Source: Zopfochytrium polystomum
Taxonomy: Eukaryota; Chytridiomycota; Chytridiomycetes; Chytridiales; Chytridiaceae
Assembly: GCA_025765615.1 (NCBI GenBank)
Contig: JAIVFJ010000119.1
Span: 124,001 to 188,000 of the forward strand
DNA length: 64,000 nucleotides
Direction of reading: 5' to 3'
This document shows, one piece after another, positions 46,901 through 58,700 of this stretch (position 1 is its first letter; every line of letters starts with the position of its first letter). The notes beneath the pieces are model-generated. The model saw only the letters and a program-made list of their open reading frames with translations, did no database searches and was not told where the DNA came from. The position numbers and the translations under genes are program-made.

Positions 46901-48805
46901 ATCCGTACGACGAAGACGAAGGTGCAGGTCTGAATGACTTGCCTCTCGACGACTCGCTGTTTCGGCGCTTTTCCCATCCCGACATCGGCCATGACTCGGT
47001 TCAGTTTGACGAAATTGACGCGTTTGAGGCAAGACTAAATACAGGGCGAAACAATAAGCAGGAACCGTCACCAGACGTGCCTCGAGTTTTTCGGAACTCT
47101 GCTTTCCAGCCCTTTAGGTACAGTTTCTCATTCTACAGCTCTCACTTATTCATGTTTAAGAAAACCTACGCGTGGATATTCAGTCCCGCTTGTGGTTGTA
47201 ACTGACTCGCCAGAAAGGAGACCTGAGCACGACGATGCCCCTAATTTCCAGTTTTTCCCAGAAAAGAGAGTTGTCGTCATGGAGCCCGAGGAAGTCGGGG
47301 AACGAGCAGCACCCTTTGCCAGAGGAAATCAACAGCCGAAGGGAATTCAGGCAGTCCATTTGGCCCACATCACCAATGCGGGCAGTCTTACTGCCAACAG
47401 TATGTCGTCTCTCCTCAACCCGAAGCATGACTCTGTTGCCTTGCCGATCGGCTTTCTTGCACCTCTTCATTCTGAATCCCCCGAAAGCGCAGCAGGAGAA
47501 AGTTCCCAGGTGCCTGTTTCGAGAAGTTGTTCTCTTCACTTGCCGGTCCTCACTCTTGCGGAGCTGTCAAGTGAAGCAGTTTGTGCCTCACCTGTATCGA
47601 GCCGTTGTTCCTCCTCACCTGATGATGAGGAAGCTCAGAAGATTCGATCGGCCTTGCCAAGATTAGGATTTTCAGTAGACTCAAGCTCAGACCCGCACGC
47701 CAAGGATACTGCTGTGCTTCACCACCCATCACTCGCCTCTCGGTACGCACCTCATGAAGACTCGGTAAGCAGGCGTCTGTCAACGCCTCAAGTTCGGTTC
47801 CTCACAACTAGCACGGTTATGGAGTTCCAACCCATGCAACATCTCGCGATTGGTCAACCTGTTTTGCCGGATAGCCGCACAGCGGAATATGACAGCAAAG
47901 TGAAGGAGTCTGACGCAACACTGAATGCGACATCTGGGGTAGCATCCGCATGTTTCGAAGTTGAACAAGAACCCGTCAGTAGGACTGAACAAAATTCGCT
48001 TGCTGTGCCGCTTGCTGTGCCGCTCTCGTTGCACACTTCAAATAAGGAGAGCGGAAGTGCAGCCACCACCGGCTGTGACGGCAGCAGCCGTCGGCAAAGG
48101 TCTCTCGCATCCTCGCCCCAGTCAGAAGTTGATTCTGCGCAGTTCCTTACGGCGATAGATGTCAACACCTACCCGCTCTTTGGAGCACCACTGATTTCTT
48201 CATCGAGAGCGCCAACTGTGGGAACGGGAAGCACGCGTGGCTCGATAGCAACTGCGAAGACTCGCAAGGGTGAACTGCTTCCTCAACACCATCGTTCCCC
48301 CAGCTCCTCATCCAGGGAGCCAGTCGCTCATGGCCCTGAGAGACAAGAGCAGCAGTCAATTTACTCCGAAGCTCGGTCCAGAGTGGAGTCCATAGCAACT
48401 AGTATAAGCAAGAACGGGTCTCCTGTGAAACCGATTCACCCAAGCATTGCGGCTGGTCGTGACAAATCCCCGAGGCCGCAGTCGACAACTTCCAGACGAG
48501 CCTCGGGGCCTCCCGCCGGGACTGGTGGGGCCGGGGCAAAGCGACCCACAAGACCACGGTGGCCGATCGGGACTTTACCAAAGCGTATGATGTCATCAGC
48601 TACAGACACGGAGAGCAGAGTCATTTTAGATGATGGAGCCTCAATGCCCGTGAACCAGTTTTATGCTTCAGTGTCCAAAAGAAGCCCCCCTTTTCGGTCT
48701 CTGCCAAAGGGTTTTCCTGTTTCGCCGTGGACAGTTGCAGTTGTTTGTCTCGTTATCACTTGCGCTTCGACTCTAGCAAACCTAATTTACGTTGTCGTGA
48801 TGTGA
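43983..48805 (+). CDS. AAAP-family amino-acid transporter with a ~900-residue C-terminal tail
   Basis: ATG at 43983 (MAERGEGRR), with many short introns in the first half. Membrane region: SLIYNTMTGIGVIQAASVFQ, SGWLLVVVFFVVYMIVSGIC, ATLINFYFG, YIQ then FFITLGIFAVWIVNAVL, RYAGLIGVVMLNYAYVQAIP, WTANLIGLGTYVCIGLI, SLLGTSNKIFGYLFSLLVLM, AVAIPFLTGGYLLLINIWG, TANFVVPLGIYLKAITF. NTMTGIGV in helix 1 is the usual AAAP/SLC32-SLC38 signature. After KRYNKERRKYD the frame runs about 900 disordered Ser/Pro-rich residues (one intron near 47,115-47,190) and ends in a hydrophobic helix, WTVAVVCLVITCASTLANLI. Known: the family moves amino acids with H+ or Na+ at plasma or vacuolar membranes. The tail and final helix are odd. 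Fusion of two genes is the alternative, but no stop or promoter separates them. Confidence 0.8.
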
Positions 48806-49160
48806 TGAGGAAAGTTCAAGTTTAAGAATGATGAGTCTTTGCATGGAGAGATATTTTCTTGTCTGCTACTGCTAGGGCTCGATCGATAACAGGCGGCGTG
48901 ACCTGGAAGCAAAGGAAAGGGATCGCGACGTCTGCCAGCCAATGCATCTCAAGCCACTATGGAGCAGGAACAGGTTGATGATGCAGAATGCGTGGATTTT
49001 TGCAAGAAACGGTAGTCGCGAGGAGACTTGTCGTCAAAACCACCCAGCACTGACGTTTTGAAAGGTACATACAAGTATATTTAAAATGACTTCAAGAACT
49101 AGGTGCTGGTGGCCACTGAATCACAATCTGATGCGACAGATCACGGAGGGTCGGGCTTGA
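48806..49160. other. Convergent 3' intergenic region
   Basis: 355 bp between converging stop codons. No feature beyond A/T-rich sequence near 49,075 is seen. Confidence 0.45.
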
Positions 49161-50270
49161 TCACTGGCCGTTGTCCTTAAAGTAGATAATAGCTGCAATG
49201 ATAGCAGCGCCAATAAAGATCAACGAAATCAAAAACCAAATAAAGCCCCACAGCTGCGGCGGAATGCAGCCGTTGCAGCATATGCGGGAGAAGGCCGAGG
49301 CATCCGATTCGTTCACTTTGCGAACAACCAAGTCCTCCACAATGTCCCAAACAGCGTAGAACGAGGACATACAACTGAACGCTTATTAGGCCAAGGCCTC
49401 AATACCGTGCTGCACTTACCCCAGGAATAGTACAATATATCGGAGAACTAGCGATTGGTCAAACCACCAGAAGAATGCCATAGCCCCAATGAAAATCACA
49501 GTGATGCCTCGCGTGAGCCAGTTCTTCGCCCAAAATAGAGTCAGGAGCATTGCCAGACCAACCACACAGACAACAATTTTCGAAGCGAGGAGATTGAATC
49601 CACAGAATATCATCACAGCTCCGAAAAACGCTGATGACAAATAGCCTAAGATGAGAGGTCAGTTACCAAGAAGAGGAAAGGCATAGTAAATTAATGAAAG
49701 TGAACTCGAATCCAATTTAGTGGGTAAATCTACCTGCTGGAAGAGAGAGATACATATTCCCCCCTAGCATCTTCGTCAAACCACCTTCGTCTGGATCCAC
49801 TGTAATGCTTTGAACCTTCGCGCCTGTGCATCGGCCGACAGCAGCGTGACCAAATTCGTGCAGGGCGACGGTGAAAACCTGATTGATGCAGCCTCATAAG
49901 CTACTTGCGGGGAGCTGGTACACTTGTATGGACTTACTTTGAAGGGCCAAAGCACATACTTGATAATGGGGAGATGCCACAGGATAGCGATGCCGATGGT
50001 GAACCTAGGTTGGCGTGACAAGCAAGCGTTCAGCCCAAGGTTGAATGGGGCTTGGCGCGCCGGGATTCTCTCTCTTTCTCTCTCTCTTTCCCGCGGGGCT
50101 ATCTATCTATTTGATCGTTCGCTTTACCCGATGATGAAGTAGATGCTCTGCCACTGTTCCGCGTTAGGAGTAAGCCGTGAAACGAGATCTGACTTTTGCT
50201 GCGAGTCCTGGCGGGGGGCCAGAGTGGCGATGACGGCGTTGCCGAAAGAGACAACGACCGCAGGAGCCAT
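49161..50270 (-). CDS. M50B-type membrane metalloprotease
   Basis: Five exons. ATG at 50270 (MAPAVVVSFGNAV) leads through LTPNAEQWQSIYFIIG and FTIGIAILWHLPIIKYVLWP to VFTVALHEFGHAAVGRCTG. HEFGH is the HExxH zinc site of peptidase family M50 (near 49,855). VDPDEGGLTKMLGGN and LSSAFFGAVMIFCGFNLLAS follow, both typical of the M50B-like proteins of fungi and bacteria. Then come two or three more membrane spans (KIVVCVVGLAMLLTLFWA, GITVIFIGAMAFFWWF), a soluble FYAVWDIVEDLVVRKVNESD segment with CCNGC, and a last span (GFIWFLISLIFIGAAIIAA). Length is about 290 aa. Known: M50 enzymes cut within membranes. The substrate is unknown. Confidence 0.85.
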
Positions 50271-50890
50271 CTCTGTGTTGTGTGTGTGGCGTTTGAGTTT
50301 TTGATCAGTTTTAATATCCTTTTTTTTTCCTTTCTGTTCTTGGCACCTTTCCTGGGCATTGCGGCTGCCGAGCGTGGCTTGGCGGGTTTCGCGTTGTCTT
50401 CCTTGGCCCCACATTCAGGGGGCTGACAATTGCTTTCGTACACCCCCCAAAATATGAAGATCAGATCGCTTAGAGCATCGCCACCAGTCAGGCAAAATTT
50501 GGGGGGTAAAGGGCGGGGCAATTTTTTTTGTAATTGCTCTACATAGCCCAGCCAGCCTGTTTGGGGTCGCCATTAGAGAGTTTTTGCAAAGGAACCACTG
50601 GGCGCACCCTCCTTCGTATGAGGTGTGCCCCCTTGAACCACGATCTTTTGTGTTGGCTCTTTTTTTTGTTGTTCGTCCCGTTTTGGAAAATGAACGTCCA
50701 ACAGATGTTGCGTCGCTGGGCACTACATCCGACTGTCCCAAGTTCTGGACATTTTTGCAAGTCCGCTTGAAAACAAGTAGTGCAGGACGGACCTAGCAAG
50801 GTGCGGCTTTTTAGTTTCGGAAGTTGCGCCTGTTTGTTTTCTAATTACCCATTGAGCAGCAGATGATGTGGGAGTGGGAAGCCGCCCATT
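50271..50890. other. Upstream region of the metalloprotease gene
   Basis: 620 bp with a T-run near 50,320 and no supported gene. Open frames here are short and overlap each other on both strands. Confidence 0.4.
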
Positions 50891-51298
50891 TGTGAGACTA
50901 CACCAAGGTCTCAGTGATAAAGTCTAGGATTTATTCGCAAAAACAAGCGTACCTGTCATAAAACCGCAAGGATCGGGACCCCTATTATTGCTCCCGGTTC
51001 TTTAGTTTCCAAGGCGTTATCAAAGTGTATTTGCGGCTAACCCGTCTTTATTATTGGGTCTGCTTTTACTACTTTCGTCTTAACAGTTTCTGTTGCACCA
51101 GGGTTTTCTCAACATATTTTCTTTTTCGGTGACTAACGGAGACTGCCCGACTGCCTAGGGATGGGGTGCCTGACAGGCTGTACCCCAAGCCCGCCTAATT
51201 TATTATTTATTTTTGGCACTTGTACATACATGCATAGGGTTGGGGGGGACTTAGAGCATTTGTGGTGGATGCTCCAAGTCAGGGGGGTTGACTTGTCA
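50891..51298 (+). repeat. Dispersed ~400-bp repeat, copy 2
   Basis: Same orientation and limits as the 43.1-kb copy, with small indels such as an extra TTATTTA near 51,200. It lies at the border between host genes and the gene-poor stretch that precedes the Gag-like genes. Confidence 0.8.
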
Positions 51299-54020
51299 AT
51301 TTTCTCCCTCTCTGTTTTTGGGCCATTTCTCTTTTTCCTTTTTTCTTCAATCTGATTTCTGTCCATTGGCACCAATACAGAGTCCCTTCAAATCCATCTG
51401 GCTCGCAAAGGTGAGGGTAGTGAGAGATGGTACACACCCGGGTGTGTACATGGTCCCTTCGTGGGGCTCCTCTTAAGGGGCCGTGGGTGGGGAATGCAGC
51501 TGGCCCCACCAGCGACTGTGTGACATTGCCGGCTCTGTGTTGGAGTGAGGATCCCTGGCGCTTGCCCGCCGCGACGACGGTGGTGGTGGTGGTGGCGACG
51601 ACGGCGTCGTTGTCCCCAACCTTCCCGTCCCTGCGAGGGTGTTGGTGGCTGCGCCCGGTGCAGCCCCCGACGCCTGAGAGTTCGATCTACAAGCGCCTGC
51701 CTCGGTCCTATTGCTGTGAGGGTGAGATGTGTGAGTACGAGTGCGATGTGATAAAGCCTGTTGGTTGAGTGATTGTGCCGACGCAGCCCGGCGGGGTGCA
51801 TGTACGATCGCAGGTGTTTCCGCGTGCGAGTTCCCTGCTGGCGACCTTCCGACCCCTACATAGTCAACTCCCTTCTCTCTCTCCCCCCCGTCGCTGGCGA
51901 CGACGAGGGCTCCTGCAGCACCGTCCGCGACGAGGGGCGCTAGGTCGCGCCCTGTCCGTCCCGTCGCTATTAACCGCTCCTGTTGTATTTGAGATTAGGT
52001 TCCTGAGATAAAAGCCCCTGTTTCCCTCTTCTCTCTCTTTATTCTGCGGTTGTGTTGTGCCCTCGGGAGTGCCCTTCCGTTTCCCCTCGCATCGGCCCAC
52101 GGCCACGCGAGTAATCGGTGCTCCAGCACCGATCCTTCAGAGGATTGTCCCTCTGAATGTTCATTCTTTGTGTTTGAGACCCCTGTTAGACAGATCAGTA
52201 GGGATACTTTGAGGACTAGGCAAGTAGTAGGGTTGAAACACCCCCTAGACAACAGCCCAATAAAGTTAGTTTTAGCCTATTATTTGCTTTCCCTCACTCT
52301 AGGGCCCAGATCCCAGGGTCAAAGGAGTGAGTATAGTCTCACAGGGGGGGGCTTCCGGTAATTGTGTCAGCCAAAAGGCTCGCGCAATTGAGTACAGAAC
52401 GTATTTTTCACGACTGTGATGATCGGAGACGAAAATCGTCCACGATTTTCGGCGACGAAAGTCGGCAACGATAAAGCCGGGTGGCACTTTTTCGTTCGAG
52501 ACCTCCTCGTTTTTGACGTTACCACTTAGTAACTCGACCCGAAAACTCAACATATCCACCACGTGGATAGCGCGTTTGAAAGCTATGCCAATTCCGCGTA
52601 TGGATCTGCAAAAGTTAGCAGCTTTTAATTAGTAAAAGAAAATTAGAAAAAATCGCAAAGTTAATGCGCGATGGGCAGGGTTCGATGCCCCAACATCCCA
52701 ACTCCGCGGAGAAACTAGCTAGAGACCTTCGTGATAGTGCGTTGGAAAGCCCTCGCGGAGCGCTGTTGAACGACATAGTTACGCTTTTGCTACATGCAAT
52801 ATCCACGGAGTTAGGTCCGGAAATTCGACTTTTTGTAGAGACCTTCGGCGGACCTGCCGTACCCCTACGCTTGTAGAGCTTGCTTTCAGCATCACGGATA
52901 TGTATTTTTCATTCGAAGTTAATATGTAGAATCAGGTGTTACAACCGGATTTCAATCCGCTACTTTGCTGGTGACCCCACTAAGCTAGCTTTCGCTAGGA
53001 AGCGTAACCCTCTCTGGCAGTAGGCTTAAAAGATGCTCTAAGCTGTTCTCTTACTATTCATGATTGAGGAGCTGCATGCTTGTTATGCAAAATGCACCAG
53101 ATTTCGAAAAATGCAGTTTTCTTAATTAAACTGTATGTTCCAGTAAAATTTGCGGAAATACCCTAAACCTCGCGCTCCTCAGAGCTAAAAAGGTTAACAG
53201 TACCTTGCTCTTGCTGTAGGAAAGGTTTTGGAGTGAGGTACGCTCGCCAACCATCTGTAACAAGCAAATTTACACTCTGTGCTATATAAAGCTGAGTTGC
53301 AAGGACACCCAACCTAACCCTCGAGAATAACACGCAAATTTAGCAATTCCCCCAGCAGAAATAGTTGAAAGCAACTCTTCTCTTGTGTTTTACGCTGCTG
53401 AACTGGCCAGAAACACGTAACCTGGGGCGTACCACCTCGCGGTACTCGACCCCCTAAGTAAACCCATCTCTGACCCTCCAGTAACCACACCGAGGTTGGG
53501 GAACGCTCATTTTGAGCTGAAAAGTTGAAGAACTCTTAGTTCTACTTGATTACTTGGTCCCTGTGTACCAGGATAATTTTTCTCCAAACAAAGTTAAGAA
53601 AAATAGGTTGTGCGCTTTGGTACGAAAAATCTTTGTCCCTGTGTAACTCCGCCGTTACAAGGGGTACAAAGATGAAACTTGGTAAATAGTTTTATCACAA
53701 CAATATCTAGGCGCTCGCAAAACTGCGAGTCAGTGGAAAATCGATGATTCTCCGACACGAGCAGATAGAGCTCGCCGAGCTCTACCTGCCTATGAATGTT
53801 CATAATTTTCGGATTATTTTCCAGCTACTTGTTCTAATAGCGACTGCCCCCACCCCCAAGCAGAGGTGTGGCGCAAAGATACGATCGGGTTCTGCCTAGT
53901 AAAACTCGAAAATTTTACAATGTAAATTTGTAAAAGAAGAAAAAAAAAAGAAAGAAAGAAAAGTTTTTCACAACAGACACCGTCCCCGTCTGCACCCGTT
54001 CCCGACTCCCCGCGATCGCG
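51299..54020. other. 2.7-kb non-coding stretch upstream of Gag-like gene A
   Basis: No supported ORF. It holds a GC-rich block with GGTGGT/GACGACG repeats (51,560-51,660), a C/T-rich block, A/T-rich sequence with short inverted repeats (for example GAGCTCGCCGAGCTC near 53,770), a possible tRNA-like A-box on the minus strand near 52,980, and a purine-rich lead into gene A. It may be the LTR/leader of the element carrying genes A and B; a second copy would be needed to prove that. Confidence 0.4.
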
Positions 54021-55504
54021 ATGACGAAGAACAAAGGCAAACAGCCCGCTGCTGATGCCCGAGGGCCCCAGGGGGGCAGATCTCCGGGTTAGTTTTCACT
54101 GGATCCCGCCTGCATCACTGCTTGCTTAATGCATCCGCTTTAGAAACCACTCGCTCCCACCGCCTTCCTGAGACCAACGGCACCCCATCAGGCTCCGTGA
54201 TCGCAGCTGCTTCCCCAACTGCTCCCACCGTGGCTCCCCAACTGACCGCTGACAACGTGTCACCCACCTCCGCTTATGCGACAGCTGGGACCCTGACGCG
54301 TCAGTTGACTGCTCCTGAGGGGCGCAGCACTACAGTTGTACCGACTATCCCTCCAGCCCGCGGACCACGCGCCCGAGGTGCTCCCCACGTTTCGTTTATG
54401 GGAGCGAACCTCGCTGTCGCGCCTGTTCGATTTACGCGTGCCGAAGTTCGCCAACAGCTCCAACAACGAGGCGCAGTTGCAAACAACCGTGCTGTTAATC
54501 AGCAGTACTACAGCCTTCAGCAGCGTGCTGCCGAATACGCCCGTGTAGCAACGGAGATGAGAGTTCGTCGCGACCTGGAACGCGAGGAGCAACGCGAACG
54601 CGCCCAACGCGCTTCCGCTCGTGCAGCTGCGCGACGTGCTGGTGCCCGTAACGCAGCTGCCCGTCGAGTCGCAACTCCTGCTACCCCTGCTCCAGTCGTG
54701 CCTGTCACAGCAGCCCTGACCTCTGTCGTCCCTGCTGCCGTCCCAACAGCAGTGAATGCCCCTGGCACCACTCCCATGGATGTTGACCACAGTGCCACTC
54801 CCGTCGCTGAGATTTCTCCCAATCGAGTCATTACTGGCGACCTTGAACACGTCGTAGTACAAATGGCAACTGTACCACCCTGTCCTGGACTAGCCGCTAT
54901 CTCCTGTCCAATTGCAGACGGATTTGTCCAGCTTAACACCAAGCTGCAGGGAATCGAGGAATTCAAAAGCTCTTGCCCGATCTGCTCCTACTACAACAGA
55001 AGTGTTTGCGCGCACCTTTACTCCAGCCGCAACGCCAGCTTCGTCAACACCTGCTGCTGTAACTCCTGTTCCATCTACGCCAGCCGAGCAGGACACCGTC
55101 ATGGTCGGTACGCCTGCCAGCCTTCCTGACAGGCCTGTCAACACTCTTGCAGAAGTGGCCCAGCTTAATGACATGCAGTGGGCCCGTTTCTTCAACGACA
55201 TGGGCACCCCAACCCCTGAGGAAATTGCTCTTTCCTCAGCGTACTCTGTGCCTGGAAACAATGCACTTATCAACGCGTTAGCGACATCTTCGAAGGATCC
55301 GCCAGCAGCCCTGTCACTCCAACTGCTCTTGCTGCAGCTGCAGCTACGGTGTCGGTGCCTGTCCCTGTCAGTGCACTGCCTGCCAATACTACTGAGGATA
55401 TTAGTAACACCGACAAGGATACGCTTGAGAGTGCTATCATTCTTGCTGAGCGTTTTGGAAGTAGGCCTGTTAGCCGCTCTTCTTCCCCGCATGCTGAACC
55501 CTGA
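54021..55504 (+). CDS. Gag-like gene A of an unrecognised element (frame-broken)
   Basis: ATG at 54021 (MTKNKGKQPAAD). A short first exon is spliced over GTTAG...CTTTAG (to about 54,143) to ETTRSHRLPETNG. The product is about 480 aa, rich in Ala, Val, Thr and Pro. It has a long basic Ala/Arg coiled-coil-like helix (ARVATEMRVRRDLEREEQRE, RASARAAARRAGARNAA), a PMDVD motif, a segment VAQLNDMQWARFFNDMGTP, and an end ESAIILAERFGSRPVSRSSS. Frame changes occur near 54,968 (beside AAAA) and 55,280. AATAAA lies at 55,557, 53 bp after the stop, so the gene has its own 3' end. No catalytic motif is visible. Composition and helix resemble Gag matrix/capsid proteins and match gene B's central part, but homology is not shown. 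Confidence 0.45.
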
Positions 55505-55556
55505 GTTGTTTTCACGCGTTTTTCTGTTTTGTTGGCCTAGAAGCTGCACAAATAGA

Positions 55557-55562
55557 AATAAA
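55557..55562 (+). terminator. AATAAA polyadenylation signal of gene A
   Basis: Canonical AATAAA followed by a T-rich CTTGTTTTTCTTGTTTC, just after the stop codon of gene A. Confidence 0.55.
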
Positions 55563-55664
55563 ACTTGTTTTTCTTGTTTCAACTAATCCTGGACCTATGC
55601 CCTGTTTTTCGTTAACAAAGTTGAAAAACTTTGGTTGTGCTGCCAACCAGTGGCATCAAAAAAG

Positions 55665-55670
55665 TATAAA
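55665..55670 (+). promoter_or_regulatory. TATA box of gene B
   Basis: TATAAA followed by a G-rich then C-rich tract, 93 bp before the gene B ATG. This spacing is normal for a TATA box with a ~60-nt leader. Confidence 0.6.
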
Positions 55671-55762
55671 GGGAGGGCCCTCCTGGGTCCCCCCCTCCCC
55701 TTTTCCCCACTTGCCCATTCAACAAGTGTGTATAGAAGTTCAAACTCCTAAGAAGCTACGCC

Positions 55763-58700
55763 ATGGCTGACCGCGTACCTGACACCGAACACGATGCTGA
55801 TAGGCCTGCCTCTGCAGAAGCAGGTTCTGACACACGCCGTCGCACCATCGTCACACTGGGTGATGCTACTGTTGTCGCTATTGCCGACGAGACCTTTCCT
55901 GACCGACCGGTAGGCAATGAGGTGGTGCACCACTATGTATCATCACTAACTCTGGTACAAGGGTATTGTCGTTGACGCTGATGGTGACGATGACGAGAGT
56001 GGCCTTCCACAGAGAGGGTTCTTCCAACTCGAGGCTCGAGTCTTCGTGTTCACCCGCCACTCTGCTCTCACAGATGACATTAGTACGGACGGCCACTTTG
56101 CACTCCTCAGCACTACTGGTGGTTATTGCCAAGCCATCCTACCTGAGTCTGCACTCGAGCAGTACATTGTCGGACAGCTGTCCATTGACCTCGACGAACT
56201 GATGCCCGCCAGCCTCGTTGCCCATTCCCCTGAATGGATTGATTGGCTTTTTGCCCACCTGCCCCGCGACTGGCCTGGCGCTCCTGTCCTTACATCCCCC
56301 TGGCGAGACGGATACATTGGATATAACCACTGCCCTCAAAGACCTGGACGGCACATACACGATGTCTACCTTCATGCACCTCGGTATCCACATCAACTTT
56401 GAAACTGCTGTTGATGAGCTTTTCGAACCTATCCACTTCTACCTTGAAGCCATCGACGCTGATGTTGTCTTCCTCCCCTGGGAAGGCAAGTTCGTACGAC
56501 CTGGTGTGGGTATCGTCACCCAAGGTTCGCCCTCAGAGCTCCGCCTGTATCGCTACTTCCGCGCGGTGTACCCCGATCTACCTGCTGTACCCCGGGTAAC
56601 TGACAACTGGGCTACCCAGGTTGCTAGTATCCCCAGCTTTCGCACTGCAGCTGAACGGCCCTTCCCGATCCCCTCGCGCGTGGAACGATTCACAGTGCCT
56701 ACTGAGAGTCGTCGCCCGCGAGTTTTGCCTGATCCTTCAGCTTTCGTCCACCCACGACCACGCGTACGCCTTTCGTCGATGTCCTCAGAGGTGCCCACCT
56801 CTGACGCCACTTCCCGCCCTCGGTCATCCCCTTCTGCCCGTTTTGATGCTGAGGCAGCCCGAACTGCAGCTGCCCGCGCTGCCCTTGCCCGTGCTAACGC
56901 TGCCCGTGCTGAAATTGCTGAAGCTGCTACCCGCGAAGCTGCTTCCCATCGATCTGCTGAACGTGCTGCCCTTGTTCGCCAGGAGGCTGAACGAGCTGCA
57001 GCTGCCCATGCGACCAGCCTCCGTGACGCTGCTGGCACCGCTCGCCGCTCCCGACTTGCTGCCCGAGAAGCTGAGGCTGCTTGGGCTGAAGAATACCACC
57101 GACGTGCTGCCACAGTGGCCCCCTCCACTGCTGCTCGAGTTCCAGCTGCCCACGCTGCCAGCCCCACTCGTCCCCCCATCGAGACATTGTACCGTCGATC
57201 ACTTGCACCACCACATGGCGCACATGTCCCTATGTGTCCCCACCTGGAGTTGTGTCTCCACTGGACACCACAGACACCTGTGTCAGTGGCGCCTCGCCGC
57301 ACGCCACCCATGCCATCAGGAGTTGGTGTGCCACCAATTCCCGACCCCATGGCACATGACGAGACCCTCGAACCTGTCAGTCCCTTTTCTGGTTTTGGCA
57401 ACGGTGGTCCAAACAGGAATATCGACTACCGTGTTGCCAAAGACATGCGCAAGCACCATGCCATCCCACCACTCTTACAGTCGGATCGCGATACGGATAT
57501 CCCATCGCTGCTGAACTTTCGCTCCCACGTCTTCAGTTGCTTGACGCGTCTGGTCCTCCAACCTGTCGACGCTTCCACGTACGAACCCCTTTTCTGGGAC
57601 ACCTGGCAGTTTCTTTGAGCACATGCTCAATGCAAGCACTTTTCCAACAGCAAAAGGCTCCCAGTTCTTCATGCGAATCAGAGGGAGCCTCTCCTCCTTT
57701 ACCTGGACAACCTTCAAGGCCATGTACGATCAGCACTTTGGCCTTGACTCTGAAACGACAATTGACTCTGCGTTCCGTGACTACACCTGGTCGCCATCGG
57801 CCACTTCTCCTGCCGCTGCCTTGACCGACCTTGAGCTCCTCAACTCGCACCAGTCAGAGCCTCACGGCCAGCGTGGCATCAAGAAGCAGTTAGTTGAGTC
57901 TTGCACCAACCAAGCCCTTCAAGAGGTCATCCAACACGATCTCATCCCAACTGCGGCTGGCCAGTTTAATTACTTGGATCACCGCGTCACAGCCAACGAC
58001 CTTGCCCGGCGCCTCAACATGCTCTCTCTCACCAACCTTCCTGGTCGGTCTGAGTTCAATGCTCTGCGTGCTGAAGTCGACTCGCTCCGTGGCCGCTCCT
58101 CTGCTGTCCGCACTGAACGACCTGCCACTCCCTTGTCCCGTCCCCGCCGCACTTACACTGCGGAGGAGGAAACCATGTATGGCAGCGCACCACCCCCAGT
58201 GATGCGTGAGACTTCTCTCCCCCGGCAGCGCTCACAGTCCCGTGAGCGCTCCGGCTCCTGCCACCTCTGCGACAAGCCTGGTCACTTTGTTTCAAACTGC
58301 CCTGAGCTTGCTGCAGCTAAGCAGGCGGTCAAAGACAAGTATGTCAATGCCTCTGCTCCATCGCCTGCTAACGCTAGCGATCCTTCTTTTATAGAATTCC
58401 CGCCTCCAATGGAAAACAAACAGGAACCCCTCCGGTTTGATTCACGCCATCTTCATGCTGGCGCTTCAGTTTTTGGTTTTACTGTTTCCTTTTTCCTCTG
58501 CTTGAATAAGTTGTTTGTGGCTATCAACTTGCCTCAAATTACATCTGTTGTAGGGCACGCGTTTTCCCGTGAAATAAAGGTTTTTGGTGCCCGCCATTCC
58601 GCCCCTTTGCTTCTTCAAGAACTTTTCTTGCATGATACTAATGTCGTTTGGGTCTCCGATACCTTTAACCCCACCGACTTTAATTTACTCCGGTCTGCGT

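Noticed and set aside
51388..51801. Overlapping frames in the GGTGGT/GACGACG block
   Set aside because: Open on both strands because of simple repeats; no protein features.
56553..57401. 282-codon minus-strand frame, Ala/Arg-rich
   Set aside because: Mirror of gene B's Ala/Arg coiled coil; GC-rich repeats keep several frames open.
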